Shown here: piece after piece, positions 33,226 to 45,284 of the stretch
How the letters are laid out: each line of letters opens with the position of its first letter
Position numbering within the stretch: the first letter of the stretch is position 1
Source: Myxocyprinus asiaticus
Taxonomy: Eukaryota > Chordata > Actinopteri > Cypriniformes > Catostomidae
Reading direction: 5' to 3'
Assembly: GCF_019703515.2 (NCBI RefSeq)
Contig: NC_059385.1
Span: 35,475,001 to 35,539,000, forward strand
Length of the DNA stretch: 64,000 bases
The notes under the pieces: generated by a model
Told to the model about the DNA's origin: nothing
The model's input: the letters and a program-made list of their open reading frames with translations, nothing else
Databases searched by the model: none
Position numbers and translations under genes: made by a program

Positions 33226-36071
33226 CTACTCTAAGGCTGCCACTCTCCCCATCTCCGAGCACCACTCCTGAAACGGGGGTGCTCCAACCGACTTCCAACC
33301 CCTCAAAATCACCTGCCTGGCGACAATAACACAGGTTAGGACCCAATCCTCCACATGTTTATTCTCCACAATGATTTTTGCCCCATCTCCCAAAATACAG
33401 AGTCTGGGGCAAAACGAAACCTGAGTGCCCAAGACATCACATAAAATATTCTGAAGTCTCAACCAAAACCCTTGGATCTTAACGCACCCCCAAAAAACAT
33501 GGGTTGTATCTCCATCCTTCGATTGGCATCACCAGCAGGTAGGTGTGTCTTTAAGACCAAGCCTATACAGTCTAGAGGGGGTCCATTAGATTCTATGTAA
33601 AATCTTGAACTGAATAAGGCGAACCCTTGCATCTCTAGATACAGACTTTACATTTTATAGAATCCTAGCCCACACTCCTTCTTCCAATACCAAGTTTAAA
33701 TCTTTCTCCCATAATCTCTTCAGAGAAGTTGAAGCTCCATCCCCCAGACTCTGAATTAACAGGGAGTAATACACTGATGCCTCATGACCTTTTCCAAAAG
33801 CAGTAATCACCTCTCCCAAAGCATCTGCCGCTTTAGGAGGGTGTGTGCTACTCCCAAAAACAGAACAGAGCAGGTGGCACAGCTGTAAATATCTATAAAA
33901 CTGAGATCTGGGAATTCCAAAATGATGACTCAAATTCTCAAAAGATCTCAACTCTCCACTCTCATACAGGTCGCCGAGTGTAGTAACCCCCCTCACAATC
34001 CACTCTGACCAACAGAAAGGGAACTTGTTGTTACAAAATTTGGGGTTCAGCCATATGCTTGAGGCAACATTTAAATAAATGTCTGAATTAAACACTTTGG
34101 CCACTCTTGTCCAAATCACATGCAAATGTGAAATAATGGGGTGTGACTTAACTGCTACGATTAGTTTGATAGAAATTCTTTGCAGTGGCGAAATAGCAGC
34201 AAGTACTTCCTGTTCAATTGAAAACCAGGGAGGGGCTCTCTCAGGTGGAAGCGACCAATGGGCCAAATGTCTGAGACTGAATGCGTAATAATAAAACAAA
34301 ATCTTGGGTAGGCCTAACCCACCTTTGTCAGTCGACCTATGTAATTTATTGAAATCTAGTTTGGGATGTTTACCATTCCAAATGAAGAACTTCGCTATGC
34401 TATCAAATTGCTTGAAATAAGAGAGGGGGACATCTATAGGGACAGATTGTAACAGGTAGTTAAATTTTGGAATACAGTTCATTTTAATAACATTAACCTT
34501 CCCAATCATCGATAAATGTAATGAAGCCCACCTGTCCACATCGCTCAAAAACTTTTTTATTAAAGGGTCAAAATTAACTTTAACTAAATTTGCTGCGAAT
34601 AAAATACCCAAATACTTAATGCCCTGTTTAGGCCACTGGAAGGCGCCCGGCTGAAAGGCCGTCACTGGACAGTACACTGTCAGAGCCAAAGCCTCGGATT
34701 TAGACCAATTGACTTTGTATCCTGAGAACTTGGAAAAGGAATTAATAATTCTGTGGAGGCAAGGCATAGATCTAGTAGGGTCAGAGATGAATAATAAAAT
34801 ATCACAAGCAGAAGCTTATGCACCACACCTCTCGCCATCAACCCTGGAAAATCATCCTCCTTTCTTATCGCGGCTGCTAATGGTTCCAGGGCAAGACAGA
34901 ACAATAATGGGGAAAGAGGACAACCCTGCCGAGTGCCCCTATTCATAGTAAAATAATCTGAAATTAATCCGTTTGTTTGAACCGCTGCTACAGGGTGTCT
35001 ATAAAGTAACTTAATCCAACCAATAAATGTACTCCCGAACCCATATATTTCCAAAATCTTAAAAAGATAATCCCATTCTACCATATCAAACATCTTTTCG
35101 GCATCAAGTGAGATGGCAGCGACTGGAGACTGATCATTCGCCACTGACCACATGATATTGATGAAACGCCTAATATTATCAGAAGAGCTATGGCCCCAAA
35201 TAAACCCCACCTGATCTATATGTATAAGAGATGTCATAACTTTGCTTAATCGATTAGCCAAAATATTTTACAATATTTTTACATCTAGTTGGATCAGGGA
35301 AATTGGATGGTAACTTTTACACTCGCTTGGATCTTTGTCCTTTTTAAGAATCAGACTGATCCTTGTGTCATGGTTGGGGGAAGCTTTCCATTATTTAGTG
35401 ATTCCCTATAAACTTCTAACAAAAATGGAGCCAGTTCTGTAGCATAAGATATAAAAAATTCTGCGGCAGAGCCATCTGGCCCCGGAGCCTTGCCTGTAAG
35501 TAGCGCCTTAATTACCTCGTCAAGCTCCTCCAGGTTATCTCAGAATAAAGATCATTTTTTTGTCCAGTCGTCAATTTAGGGAGATCTAATGGTTCCACAA
35601 AGTTCCTAATATCTTCATCAGTAGACGAAGACATGGAACTATAAAGATCAAGATAGAATTCTTTAAAAGCATGATTAACATCAATGGCTGAGGTAAATAT
35701 TTCACCACTCTCTGTTTTATATATCTAAATGTCTCTGTTTTATATATCTAGCCAGAAGTTTTCCTGCTTTGTCACCTGCCTCAAAGTATGACTGTCTTGC
35801 CCTGAATAACCAAAACTCCACCTTCCATGATAAAACAGTATTATATCTGTATTTCAAAGGAGTCAATTCTCTGAGGCCATCAGACGACATTCGGTGTTTC
35901 AGCTCTGCCTCTGCACTTTCAATATTCCCTTCCAACTCCACGAGTTCACGTGCTTTGGATTTTTTGGTGAATGAGGCATACTGTATGATCCAACCCCTAA
36001 AAACTGCCTTAAGTGCCTCCCAAGCCACACCCACAGAGGATACTGAGGACCAGTTGGTCTCCATATAGACA
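33226..36071 (-). pseudogene. LINE ORF2, reverse transcriptase and C-terminal part, copy B
   Basis: Read on the minus strand from 36071: TNWSSVSSVGVAWEALK, then SLDAEKMFDMVEWDYLF near 35095, [17 protein letters not shown] near 34925, [17 protein letters not shown] near 34720 and the C-terminal region towards 33226. The YADD box expected near 34795 is disrupted (the gene reads KLLLVIFYYSS where [10 protein letters not shown] stands in copies A and C), and frames shift near 35275, 35500 and 33650. The knuckle region near 33540 has lost its first cysteine context. The copy is inactive. Confidence 0.9.
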
Positions 36072-36178
36072 GGGGAGCGATGAGCTCTGCGCACTTTGCT
36101 GAATTTTCGATTATTCTCATGTTATAATCTGGTGAAATTTGATACACCCAGTTACACATTTGCCCTTTGTTGCAAAAC

Positions 36179-37024
36179 ATGGCAAAGAAGTCAAAATCCT
36201 CGGGCTCTGGAGACATTAAAAGACACTTACGTGTTCAGGATGAAAGTCCCGACAGGCCTACAGACCGGGGACTCGATTTGGATGGCGCGGCGGGAGAGGA
36301 GATCCAGCGTCAGTTGTCCAACATGTCGGTGATGTTGACGAAGATTCTCGCTGACTTGGAGGATCTCACTGTAATACGTCGATCGATTACGGCAATGGAA
36401 ACAAAATTCTCTGAGTTAGCTACAAGAGTGACTGATCTTGAAAAACGAATCGATTTTCTGGAATCTTCGGAGAGGGAATTAACTGCTAATCTGCCCGCGA
36501 CCAAAGTTGATTTGGAACATCTCCTTGAAAAGCTTGAAGATCTTGAGAATAAAAACCGCAGGAATAACGTTCGAATTGTTGGAATTCCTGAGCATGAGGA
36601 GGGCAGAGATATGGTGAAATTCCTAGATGAGTTTTTCCCGAGTCTGCTCGACATAACAGGCCACAAGTTGGAAATCGAGCGAGCTCACAGAGTCCCAGCT
36701 CACAGATCTGCTGAGGGAGACAGGCCCCGATCGATTCTGGCCAGATATCTGAGATCATCTGATAAAAATATTGTGTTGTGCCAGGCGAGGAGCAAAGGGA
36801 AGCTTTCTTGGAAGAACCATAATATTTTCTTGTTCCCGGACTTTGCGAGTTCGACAAGAGAGAAACTCGATCGTTTCAAGGAATGCAAGAAACTCTTACA
36901 TCAGAAAAAGATCTCGTTTGCTCTAATGTTTCCTGCCAAACTGAGAATAGAAACGAAGGTCGGTCGCAAAGTATTCATATGTCCAAATCAGGCAATATTT
37001 TTTATAGAATCAGTGTCTGAGTAA
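36179..37024 (+). CDS. L1-like LINE ORF1 protein (intact), copy C
   Basis: A complete 281-codon frame starting MAKKSKSSGSGDIKRHLR. Residues about 30-120 are helical and heptad-like (QRQLSNMSVMLTKILADLE, ITAMETKFSELATRVTDLEK), a probable coiled coil for trimerisation. Next comes the RNA-binding region with NRRNNVRIVGIPEHEEG, then LEIERAHRVPA and RPRSILARYL, the signature of transposase_22-like L1 ORF1 proteins. In L1 elements this protein binds element RNA and acts as chaperone in the RNP. The ATG at 36179 is preferred because MAKKSK begins ORF1 in copies A and B too. A 950-bp spacer separates it from ORF2. Being open while ORF2 is broken suggests recent insertion or chance. Confidence 0.85.
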   Translation: MAKKSKSSGSGDIKRHLRVQDESPDRPTDRGLDLDGAAGEEIQRQLSNMSVMLTKILADLEDLTVIRRSITAMETKFSELATRVTDLEKRIDFLESSERELTANLPATKVDLEHLLEKLEDLENKNRRNNVRIVGIPEHEEGRDMVKFLDEFFPSLLDITGHKLEIERAHRVPAHRSAEGDRPRSILARYLRSSDKNIVLCQARSKGKLSWKNHNIFLFPDFASSTREKLDRFKECKKLLHQKKISFALMFPAKLRIETKVGRKVFICPNQAIFFIESVSE

Positions 37025-37084
37025 ACCATTGGATGTTTCTCATGTGAGTGGGCCTGACTCACTGTACTTACTCTTGAGGAAGCA

Positions 37085-37625
37085 TTTTAGGTTTTTTGCG
37101 TTGGCTCCGCCGTGCGGCTGGATCTTGTTTTGTGAATAACACTTTCCTTAAAGAAACTTTTGCATTTAAGTTCCCGGACAGATTGAGAGTGGACACTATG
37201 GATGACCGCAAAATATCTACATGCTCACACAAAGGATGACTTTTATAAAGCTGACGGATTGTGTAAGTCATGGTAATACTTTTATGCAGCCTCTGAGTGA
37301 ATTGACTCGATCATCCGGGGAACCGGGATGCCGGTTTTGTTTCTGTTTGTATTGGTTCCGCCTAACGACTGGAGCTTATTCTGTTGAATAACATTCCTTT
37401 GGAACAGCTGTTGATTCATCTGTTCGTTCTTCGTGCTTACTCCTCCTGCTGGCTGTGGTTTGTTTTGTTGAGTTTTTTTTTTTTTTAACGAGACATTGGA
37501 ATGATTACGTCATCCGTTGAACTCATAAAAGGTGGCTCACGGAACATTCGTTTGTCTGTCCGAGGAATCTGAACGGTTTTACATCAGCTGGAATTTGTTT
37601 TGTGGAAGATCACATCCTTGAGACA
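37085..37625 (+). repeat. tandem spacer modules between ORF1 and ORF2, copy C
   Basis: A module of the type tggctccgcc(gt)gcggctgg..cttgttttgtgaataacac recurs near 37100, 37350 and 37430. Each is followed by a segment with tccgaggaa/tcatccgggga wording (37310, 37560). Units are diverged and of unequal length. The same module appears in copies B and E in different numbers. Confidence 0.65.
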
Positions 37626-37974
37626 GTTCTGTGAATGAATATACACGTTTTTTTGTGTTCATTCTTCCTATTGACTGGGTTTATTTCACAAAGTATTTTC
37701 TGTTTTGTAATTTTGCCCCACAAATTTGTGAGGCAAAATTGAGCAATCCGATGGCAAAGTTGTCATGGGGACTCATGGGCATTCATGGACCTTTTGAGTT
37801 TAAAGGGATTGTTGCCGGTTGGCGCTGTCGTGTGCGGGGTTAATGCACACATTTTTCTTTTTTCTGTTTGTTTTGTTCAGGGGGATGTTCGGGGGTTGAT
37901 TGTTTCACTAGTGGGGAATGTGGTCTTCATAATTTTGTTTTTGGCACACAATTTATTTTTTCTATTATATCAAT

Positions 37975-40900
37975 ATGTCAGTTGTTAATATAAGTGTACT
38001 GTCTCTCTCCACATGGAATGTGAATGGGTTGGGGCACCCCATAAAAAGAAGGAAGGTTATTTCTTTTCTTAAACGTAACAAATATCATATAGTTTTTCTT
38101 CAAGAAACACATCTCTCCCTGCAGGAAGCTGAAAAATTTGGGAAGATATGGGGTGGACATGTTTTCTTTAGTGCTGGCACAAGTAAGAGCAAGGGAGTCA
38201 TTATATTGGTAAATAAACATCTACAATTCAAATGTCTCAAACAGATTAAAGATAAATTAGGAAGAGTAATTATTGTTTTAGCTGAAATTCAAGGGCAAAG
38301 TTTGATTTTGGCTAATATTTACGCACCTAACTCTGATGATCAGGGCTTTTTTATAGATCTTGAAGGGATGTTGCAAACCGCTGGCACCCCTCATGATATA
38401 ATATTGGGAGGAGACTTCAATCTTTTGATGGATTCAGTCCTTGATCATAGTGAAGCAAAAGTGTGTAAGCCCCCTAGAGCAACACTGACGCTTCACAGGA
38501 TGTGTAAAAATCTTGGTCTTTCGGATATTTGGAGACATTTGAACCCGTCCGGTAGGGACTATACATTTTTTTCATCAGTCCATAAGATTTATTCTAGAAT
38601 AGATTTTTTTTATATATCCAAATCCCTAATTTCATTTGTTGTTGATTGCTCAATTGGAAACATTTTAGTCTCAAACCCTGGTGAGTTTAGAGGTGATGCC
38701 ACATATAGAGAAAAAGAAATCATATAGTTGGCGCCTTAATGTATCCCTTCTGCAAAATCCTGATTTCCAACAAATGTTAAAGACTGAAATCAATGTTTAT
38801 ATTGAGACCAACTGGTCCTCAGTATCCTCTGTGGGCGTGGCTTGGGAGGCACTTAAAGCGGTTCTTAGGGGCCGGATCATACAGTATGCCTGAACTTGTG
38901 GAGTTGGAAGGAAATATTAAAAGTGAGCAGAGCTGAAGTGGCGTATGTCAGCTGATGGCCTCAGAGAATTGACCCGATTGAAATATAGATATAATACTAT
39001 TTTGTTGCGGAAAGTGGAGTTTTGGTTATTCAGGGCAAGACAGTCATACTTTGAGTCGGGTGACAAAGCAGGGAAGCTTTTGGCTAGATATATAAAGCAG
39101 AGAGAGTCTTTTTCTACCATTCCCTCAGTGAAATCTGCTGGTGGTGAAATATTTACCTCAGCCATTGATATTAATAATGCCTTTAAAGAGTTCTATATTG
39201 ATCTTTATAGTTCCACGTCTTCGTCTACTGATGAAGATATTAGAAACTTTGTGGAACCATTAGATCTTCCTAAACTGACGATAAAGCAAAAAAAACTCTC
39301 TTGATTCTGAGATAACCTTGGAAGAGCTTGACGAGGTAATTAAGTCCCTACCTACTAACAAGGCTCCGGGGCCAGATGGTTTTGCCGCAGAATTTTTTAG
39401 ATCCTATGCTACAGAACTGGCTCCACTTTTGTTTGAAGTTTATACTGAATCATTAAAGAACGGAAAACTTCCTTCAACCATGACACAAGCCCGGATCAGT
39501 CTGATTCTTAAAAAGGACAAAGATCAAAGCGAGTGTAAAAGTTACCATCCAATTTCCCTGATCCAACTAGATGTAAAAATATTGTCAAAAATTTTGGCTA
39601 ACCGATTAAGTAAAGTTATGACATCACTTATACATATAGATCAGGTGGGGTTTATTCGGGGCCGCAGCTCTTCTGATAACATCAGGCGTCTCATCAATAT
39701 CATGTGGTCAGTAGTGAATGATCCATCTCCAATCGCTGCCATCTCACTTGATGCCGAAAAAGCGTTTGATATGGTAGAATGGGATTATCTTTTTAAGATT
39801 TTGGAAATGTACGGGTTCGGGAGTACATTTATTGGTTGGATTAAGTTACTTTATAGACACCCTGTAGCAGTGGTACAAACAAATGGATTAATCTCAGTTT
39901 AGTTTACTTTAAATAGAGGCACTCGGCAGGGTTGCCTTCTTTCCCCATTATTGTTCTGTCTTGCCCTGGAACCATTAGCAGCTGCGATAAGAAAGGAGGA
40001 TGATTTTCCAGGGGTGGTGGCGGGAGGTGTGCCGCATAAGCTTCTGCTTTACGCAGATGATATTTTATTATTTGTTTCTGAACCTACTAGATCTTTGCCT
40101 TGCCTCCACAGAATTATTAATTCCTTTTCCAAGTTCTCAGGATACAAAGTCAGTTGGGCTAAATCCGAAGCTTTGTCTTTGACAGCGTACTGCCCAGTAA
40201 CGGCTTTTCAGCCGGGCGCCTTCCAGTGGCCCAAACAGGGCATTAAGTATTTGGGGATTTTATTCCCAGCAAATTTGTCTGATTTAGTTAGTGATAATTT
40301 TGACCCTTTAATAAAAAGTTTTTCGAGCAATGTCAGCAGGTGGGCTTCATTACATTTATCGATGATTGGGAAGGTTAATGTTATTAAAATTAATTGTATT
40401 CCAAAATGTAACTACCTTAAATACAATCTCTCCCTGTAGATGTCCTCCTCTCTTATTTCAAGGAACTTGATAGTATAGCGAAGTCCTTCATTTGGAATGG
40501 TAAACGTCCCAGATTGCATTTTAACAAGTTACATAGGCCGATAGACAAAGGAGGGCTAGGCCTACCTAAGATTTTGTTTTATTACTATGTGTTCAGTCTC
40601 AGACATTTGGCTCATTGGTCACTTCCACCTGAAAGAGCCCCTCCCTGGTTTGTTATTGAACAGGCAGTTCTTGCCCCTATTTCGCCATTACAAAGCATCT
40701 CTGTCAAACTAATCGGAAAAGTTAAGTTACACCCCGTTATTTCGCATTTACACTCGGTATGGACTAAAGTGTCCAGATTGTATAAATTGGACACTTATTT
40801 AAATGCTGCCTCGAGCATATGGCAGAACCCAAGACTGTGTATTGGCAAGTCTCCTTTCTGCTGGCCGGAGTGGATTGTGAGGGGGGTTGCTACACTCGGT

Positions 40901-41754
40901 GACCTATATGAAAGTGGTGTGTTGAGATCGTATGAAAACTTGGTCCAACATTTTGGGATCCCCAGACCTCAATTTGACAGTTATTTACAACTGCACCACC
41001 TGCTTTGCACTATTTTTGGGAGTAGCACACATCCCCCTAAGGAGGCAGATGCTTTGGGAGAGGTGATTGCGGCTTTTGGAAAAGGTCATGAAGCATCAGT
41101 GTACTACTTCCTGTTAATTCAGAGTATGGGGGACAGAGCCTTAACTTCTCTCAAGAGAGTATGGGAGAAAGATTTCAACTTGGCATTGGAGGAAGGAGTG
41201 TGGGCTAAGATTCTTAAAAACGTTAAGTCTGCATCTAGTGATGCAAGGGTGCATCTCATACAATTCAAAATTTTACATAGATTTTATTGGACCCCCTCTA
41301 GACTGTATAGGCTTGGTCTTAAAGACACACCCACCTGCTGGAGATGCCAATCGGAGGATGGAGACATGGCCCATGTTTTTTGGTGGTGTGTCGAGATCCA
41401 GAAATCTGGTCGAAGGTTCAGAATTTTGTGTGCGACGTGGTGGGCACTCAGGTTTCATTTTGCCCCAGACTTTGTGTTCTGGGCGATGGGGCGGTCATCG
41501 ATGTGGGGGATGGCCATATAGGGAACTGGGTTCTGACATGTGTGATGATCGCCAGGCAGGTTATTTTGAGGGGTTGGAGGTCAGCTGGTGCGCCCCCATA
41601 TCCGGAGTGGTGCACGGAGGTGGGGAGGGTGGCAGCTTATGAGGAGGTGTCATCTGGAAGTTGGGGTGGCTTGGATAAGTTTGTTCGGAAATGGGGCAGG
41701 TATTTGGAGTTTTTGGAGGGCTCTCGGGTGGGGTGTGGAGAGATGTTGATTTAA
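37975..41754 (+). pseudogene. LINE ORF2 (endonuclease, reverse transcriptase, knuckle), copy C
   Basis: Starts MSVVNISVLSLSTWNVNGLG. The apurinic-type endonuclease is recognisable by its asparagine in TWNVNG, glutamate in FLQETHLSL, aspartate in ILGGDFNLL and SRIDFF. Reverse-transcriptase motifs follow: NKAPGPDGFAAEFF, SLDAEKAFDMVEWDYLF, PLLF-type CLALEPLA and [11 protein letters not shown] near 40040. C-terminal CWRCQSEDGDMAHVF lies near 41336. A full ORF2 would be about 1250 codons. Here the frame breaks near 38700, 38893, 39304, 39902, 40439 and 41400, partly by single-base changes (for example ttagttt for the expected tcagattat near 39898). This is a recently degraded enzyme that now cannot be made in one piece. 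Confidence 0.93.
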
Positions 41755-42113
41755 ATGTTGATATATATATATATATGTTTACATTTCATTGTAAAAAAAA
41801 ATTAAATAAAAAAAGAAAAGCGGTCTTAAAAAAAAAAATGTTGCTCTAGGGGGCTTACACACTTTTGCTTCATTATGATCAGGGACTGAGTCCATCAAAA
41901 GATTAAAGTCTCCTCCCAATATTATATCATGAGGGGTGTCAGCGGCTTGCAACATCCCTTCAAGATCTATAAAAAAGCCCTGATCATCAGCATTAGGTGC
42001 GTAGATATTAGCCAAAATCAACCTTTGCCCCTGAATTTCAGCTAAAACAATAATTACTCTTCCTAATTTATCTTTAATCTGTTTGAGACATTTGAATTGT
42101 AGATGTTTATTTA

Positions 42114-43667
42114 CAGTTGTGCTCAAAAGTTTGCATACCCTTGGAGAATTGGTAATATATGTACCATTTTTAAAGAAAACATGAGTGAGCAGGCAAAACA
42201 CATTTCTTTTATTTCTTATGGGATTCATATTCAACTGTAGGTTATAACAGAATGGCACAATCATAAAACAAATCATGGCAACAAAGAAAAAAATCTCAAA
42301 AGTCTGCATACCCTTAGTTCTTAATACTGTGTATTGCCCCCTTTAGCATCAATGACAGTGTACATTCTTTTGTAATAGTTGTCTATGAGGCCCCAAATTC
42401 TGGCAGGTGGTATAGCTGCCCATTCGTCATGGCAAAATGGTTGTCTTTGGTCATCTTGCATGAACCGCACATTTGAGATCTCCCCAGAGTGGCTCAATGA
42501 TATTAAGGTCAGGAGACTGTGATGGCCACTCCAGAACCTTCAACTGTTTCTGCTGTAACCACTGGAGGGTCAACTTGGCCTTGTGCTTAGGGTCAGCTTT
42601 CATGCTGAAGAATGCAAATTGTCTGCCAGTATTTTCTAATAACATACTGCATTCAACTTTCAATCAATTTTCACAAGATTCCCCGTGCCTTTAGAGCTCA
42701 CACACCCCCAAAACATCAGTGAGCCACCAGCATGCTTCACAGTGGGGATGGTATTCTTTTCACTATAGGCCTTGTTGACCCCTCTCCAAACATAGCGCTT
42801 ATGGTTGTGACCATAAAGCTCTATTTTGGTCTCGTCACTCCAAATTACAGTGTGCCAGAAGCTGTGAGGTGTGTCAAGGTGTTAACCGGGCTTTTTTGTG
42901 GCATAGGCGCAGTAAAGACTTCTTTCTGGCAACTCGACTATGCAGCTCATTTTTGTTCAAGTATCGTCGTATTGTGCTCCTTGAAACAACCACACCATCT
43001 TTTTCCAGAGCAGCCTGTATTTCTCCTGAGGTTACCTGTGGGTTTTTCTTTGTATCCCGAACAATTCTTCTGGCAGTTGTGGCTGAAATCTTACTTGGTC
43101 TACCTGACCTTGGCTTGGTATCAAGAGATCCCCAAATTTTCCACTTCTTAATAAGTGATTGAACAGTACTGACTGGCATTTTCAAGGCTTTGGATATCTT
43201 TTTATATCCTTTTCCATCTTTATAAAGTTCCATTACCTTGTTACACAGGTCTTTTGACAGTTCTTTTCTGCTCCCCATGGCTCAGTATCTAGCCTGCTCA
43301 GTGCATCCACGTGAGAGCTAACAAACTCATTGACTATTTATATACAGACACTAATTGCAATTTAAAAAGCCACAGGTGTGGGAAATAAACCTTAAATTGC
43401 CATTTAAACCTGTGTGTGTCACCCTGTGTGTCTGTAACAACACCAAACATTGAAGGGTATGTAAACTTTTGATCAGGGCCATTTGGGTGATTTCTGTTAT
43501 CATTATGATTTAAAAAGGAACCAAACAACTATGTGATAATAAATGGCTTCATATGATCACTATCCTTAAATAAAAGACAGTTTTTTTGTATGATCAGTCA
43601 TATTTTAAAAATCAATGCCAAAATTTCACAATTTCTGCCAGGGTATGCAAAGCTTTGAGCACAACTG
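42114..43667 (-). mobile_element. Tc1-like transposon 2, inside copy B
   Basis: Terminal words cagttgtgctcaaaagtttg (42114) and caaagctttgagcacaactg (ending 43667) are inverted, with TA duplicated at 42112-42113 and 43668-43669. Length is 1554 bp. A broken minus-strand transposase lies inside. Confidence 0.95.
42451..43278 (-). pseudogene. Tc1-like transposase, broken
   Basis: Opens MGSRKELSKDLCNKVMELY at 43278. The paired-type DNA-binding region has two helix-turn-helix parts (YKKISKALKMPVSTVQSLI; SGEIQAALEKDGVVVSRST) joined by the GRPSK hook near residue 70. The frame is open to 42874, then shifts. The catalytic core remains in pieces: second aspartate region [15 protein letters not shown] and third block [19 protein letters not shown] near 42480-42540 are visible. 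The second block has lost the usual aspartate-asparagine before DPKH (it reads SMKADPKH). Canonical length is about 340 residues; this copy is inactive. Confidence 0.92.
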
Positions 43668-44165
43668 TATCAGTATAATGACTCCCCTGCTTTTATTTGA
43701 GCCAGCACTAAAGAAAACATATCCACCCCATATCTTCCCAAATTGTTCAGCTACCTGCAGAGAAAGGTGCATTTCTTGAAGAAACACTAAATCATATTTC
43801 TTACTCTTAAGAAAAGAAATAACCTTCCTTCTTTTTATGGGGTGCCCCAACCCATTCACATTCCATGTGGAGAGAGATAACCTACTCATAATAACATGTG
43901 ACATATTGATATAATAAAAAATAATTGTGTGTCAAAAACAGGATTATAAAGACCATATTCCACATTAGTGCAACAATCAAACCCTGAACTTCCCCCCGAA
44001 CAAAACAAACAGAAAAAAAGAAAAACGTGCGCCAACCGGCGTCAATCCCTCTAAACTCAAAAGGTCCATGTACGCATGCGAGAACCCCGTGACAGTTTTG
44101 CCATCGGATTGCTCAAGTCTGGTGCCTCTGCACAAATTCTGCAAGGCAAAATTACAGAAAATCCT

Positions 44166-44632
44166 TTACATTTACATTTACATTTATTCATTTGGCAGAC
44201 GCTATTATCCAAAGTGACTTACAAAAGAGGAAAACATAAGCGAATCATCTTAAGGAGACAGTGGTATGAAAAAGTGCCAAATTACAAAGTTTCACTAGCA
44301 TCAAGAATAGTATTCAAAACAGATTAAAGTGCAACAAGAATTTTTTATTTTTTTTAATTAGTGACTGGTTAAGTGCTCATGGAAAATATGTGTTTTTAGT
44401 CGTTTTTTGAAGACAGAAAGTGAGTCAGCTTCACGGATGGAGTTGGGAAGGTCATTCCACCAACATGGTATGATGAAGCCGAAAGTCCTGGAAAGTGTTC
44501 TGGTGTCTCTTTGAGTTAGTACAACAAGGCGACATTCCTTAGCCGATCGCAGGCTTCTACTGGGCACGTAGCTCTGCAGAAATGATTTTAGGTATGCTGG
44601 TGCAGACCCCAGACCCCAGCCAGCAGGTACAG
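44166..44632 (-). mobile_element. 3' fragment of an L2/Rex-like LINE, inside copy B
   Basis: Minus-strand insertion. Its tail is the repeated tttacatttaca word at 44166-44190 next to ttcatttggcagacgct, a 3' end widely shared by fish LINEs of this group. It carries a C-terminal ORF2 piece (about 44358-44632): VPSRSLRSA, RDTRTLSRTFGF, WWNDLPNSIREADSLSVF. Copy B sequence matches copy C on both sides of it, so it is an insertion into the inter-ORF spacer. It is strongly 5' truncated. Confidence 0.8.
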
Positions 44633-44639
44633 TAAACAC

Positions 44640-45245
44640 AAAGAACATGTAGATTCATTCACAGAACTGTCTCGAAGGTGTGTTCCCCCACAAAACAAAT
44701 TCCAGCTGATATAAAGTCAGTTTCCTCGGACAGACAGACAATTGTTCAGTGAGCCGGCTGTTTATGAGTTCAGAAGATGACATAATCATTCTAATGTCCC
44801 TTAAAAATATTCCACAAAAACAAACTACAGCCAACAAGAGGCATAAGCACAAAGAGCAAACAGATTCATCCACAACTGTCCCGAAGGAGTGTTATTCCAC
44901 ATAACAAACTCCAGCCGCTAGGCGGAACCAGCACAAAAAGAAACAAAACAGGCATCCGGTTCCTCGGATGATCAAGTGTGTATTGAGCGAATCAAATTCA
45001 CTCGGAGGCTGCGTAAAAAAAACACCATGACTTACTCAGTCCGTCAACTTTATAAAAGACGTCCTTTATGTGAGCATGTAAATATTTTGCGGTCATCCAA
45101 AGTGTCCATTCTAAATCTGGCTGGGAATTTCAATGTAAAAACGATCTTCCGTCAATGCAAATGTTTCTTGAAGGAAGTGTCATTCTACAAAACAAACTCC
45201 AGCCGCTAGGCGAGCCAACGTAAAAAGAAACAAAAAATGGCGCCC
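44640..45245 (-). repeat. tandem spacer modules between ORF1 and ORF2, copy B
   Basis: On the minus strand the module (ggctggagtttgttttgt...) appears near 44700, 44825, 44910 and 45200. It is recognisable on the plus strand as acaaa(c/t)tccagcc and ccgctaggcgga words, each with a nearby tcctcgga or tcctcaga segment. There are at least four units, against about three in copy C and one in copy E. Confidence 0.7.
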
Positions 45246-45284
45246 AGCTTCCTCAGACAATCGAGTCACTGAACATCAAATGGC

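Larger units (their letters stand above)
36072..41836 (+). mobile_element. L1-like LINE copy C, most complete, nested in copy B
   Basis: Plus-strand element, opposite to its host copy B. It starts within the shared leader (gatgagctctgcgcactttg) and ends in an A-rich tail near 41836. ORF1 is intact; ORF2 is frame-broken. No target duplication is visible: copy B stops at ccatatagaca (36071) and resumes at tgttgctctagg (41837), skipping about 320 bp. The 5' leader is about 30 bp shorter than in copies A and B. Confidence 0.92.
41837..43904 (-). pseudogene. LINE ORF2 endonuclease, copy B, split by a Tc1-like element
   Basis: Minus strand. 43904-43668 encodes MSRLSLSTWNVNGLGH to GVIILI. After the Tc1-like element (42114-43667), 42113-41837 continues NKHLQFKCLKQIKDKLG, then HDIILGGDFNLLMDS and ends CKPPRAT at the copy C junction. 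Excising the Tc1-like element with one TA restores an uninterrupted reading frame across the site, so the endonuclease was readable here when the transposon landed. The active-site glutamate is retained (QEM), the aspartate too (GGDFN). Confidence 0.88.

Noticed and set aside
36179..37024. A host coiled-coil gene
   Set aside because: The same protein starts ORF1 in copies A, B and E of the L1-like family and is followed by a LINE ORF2.
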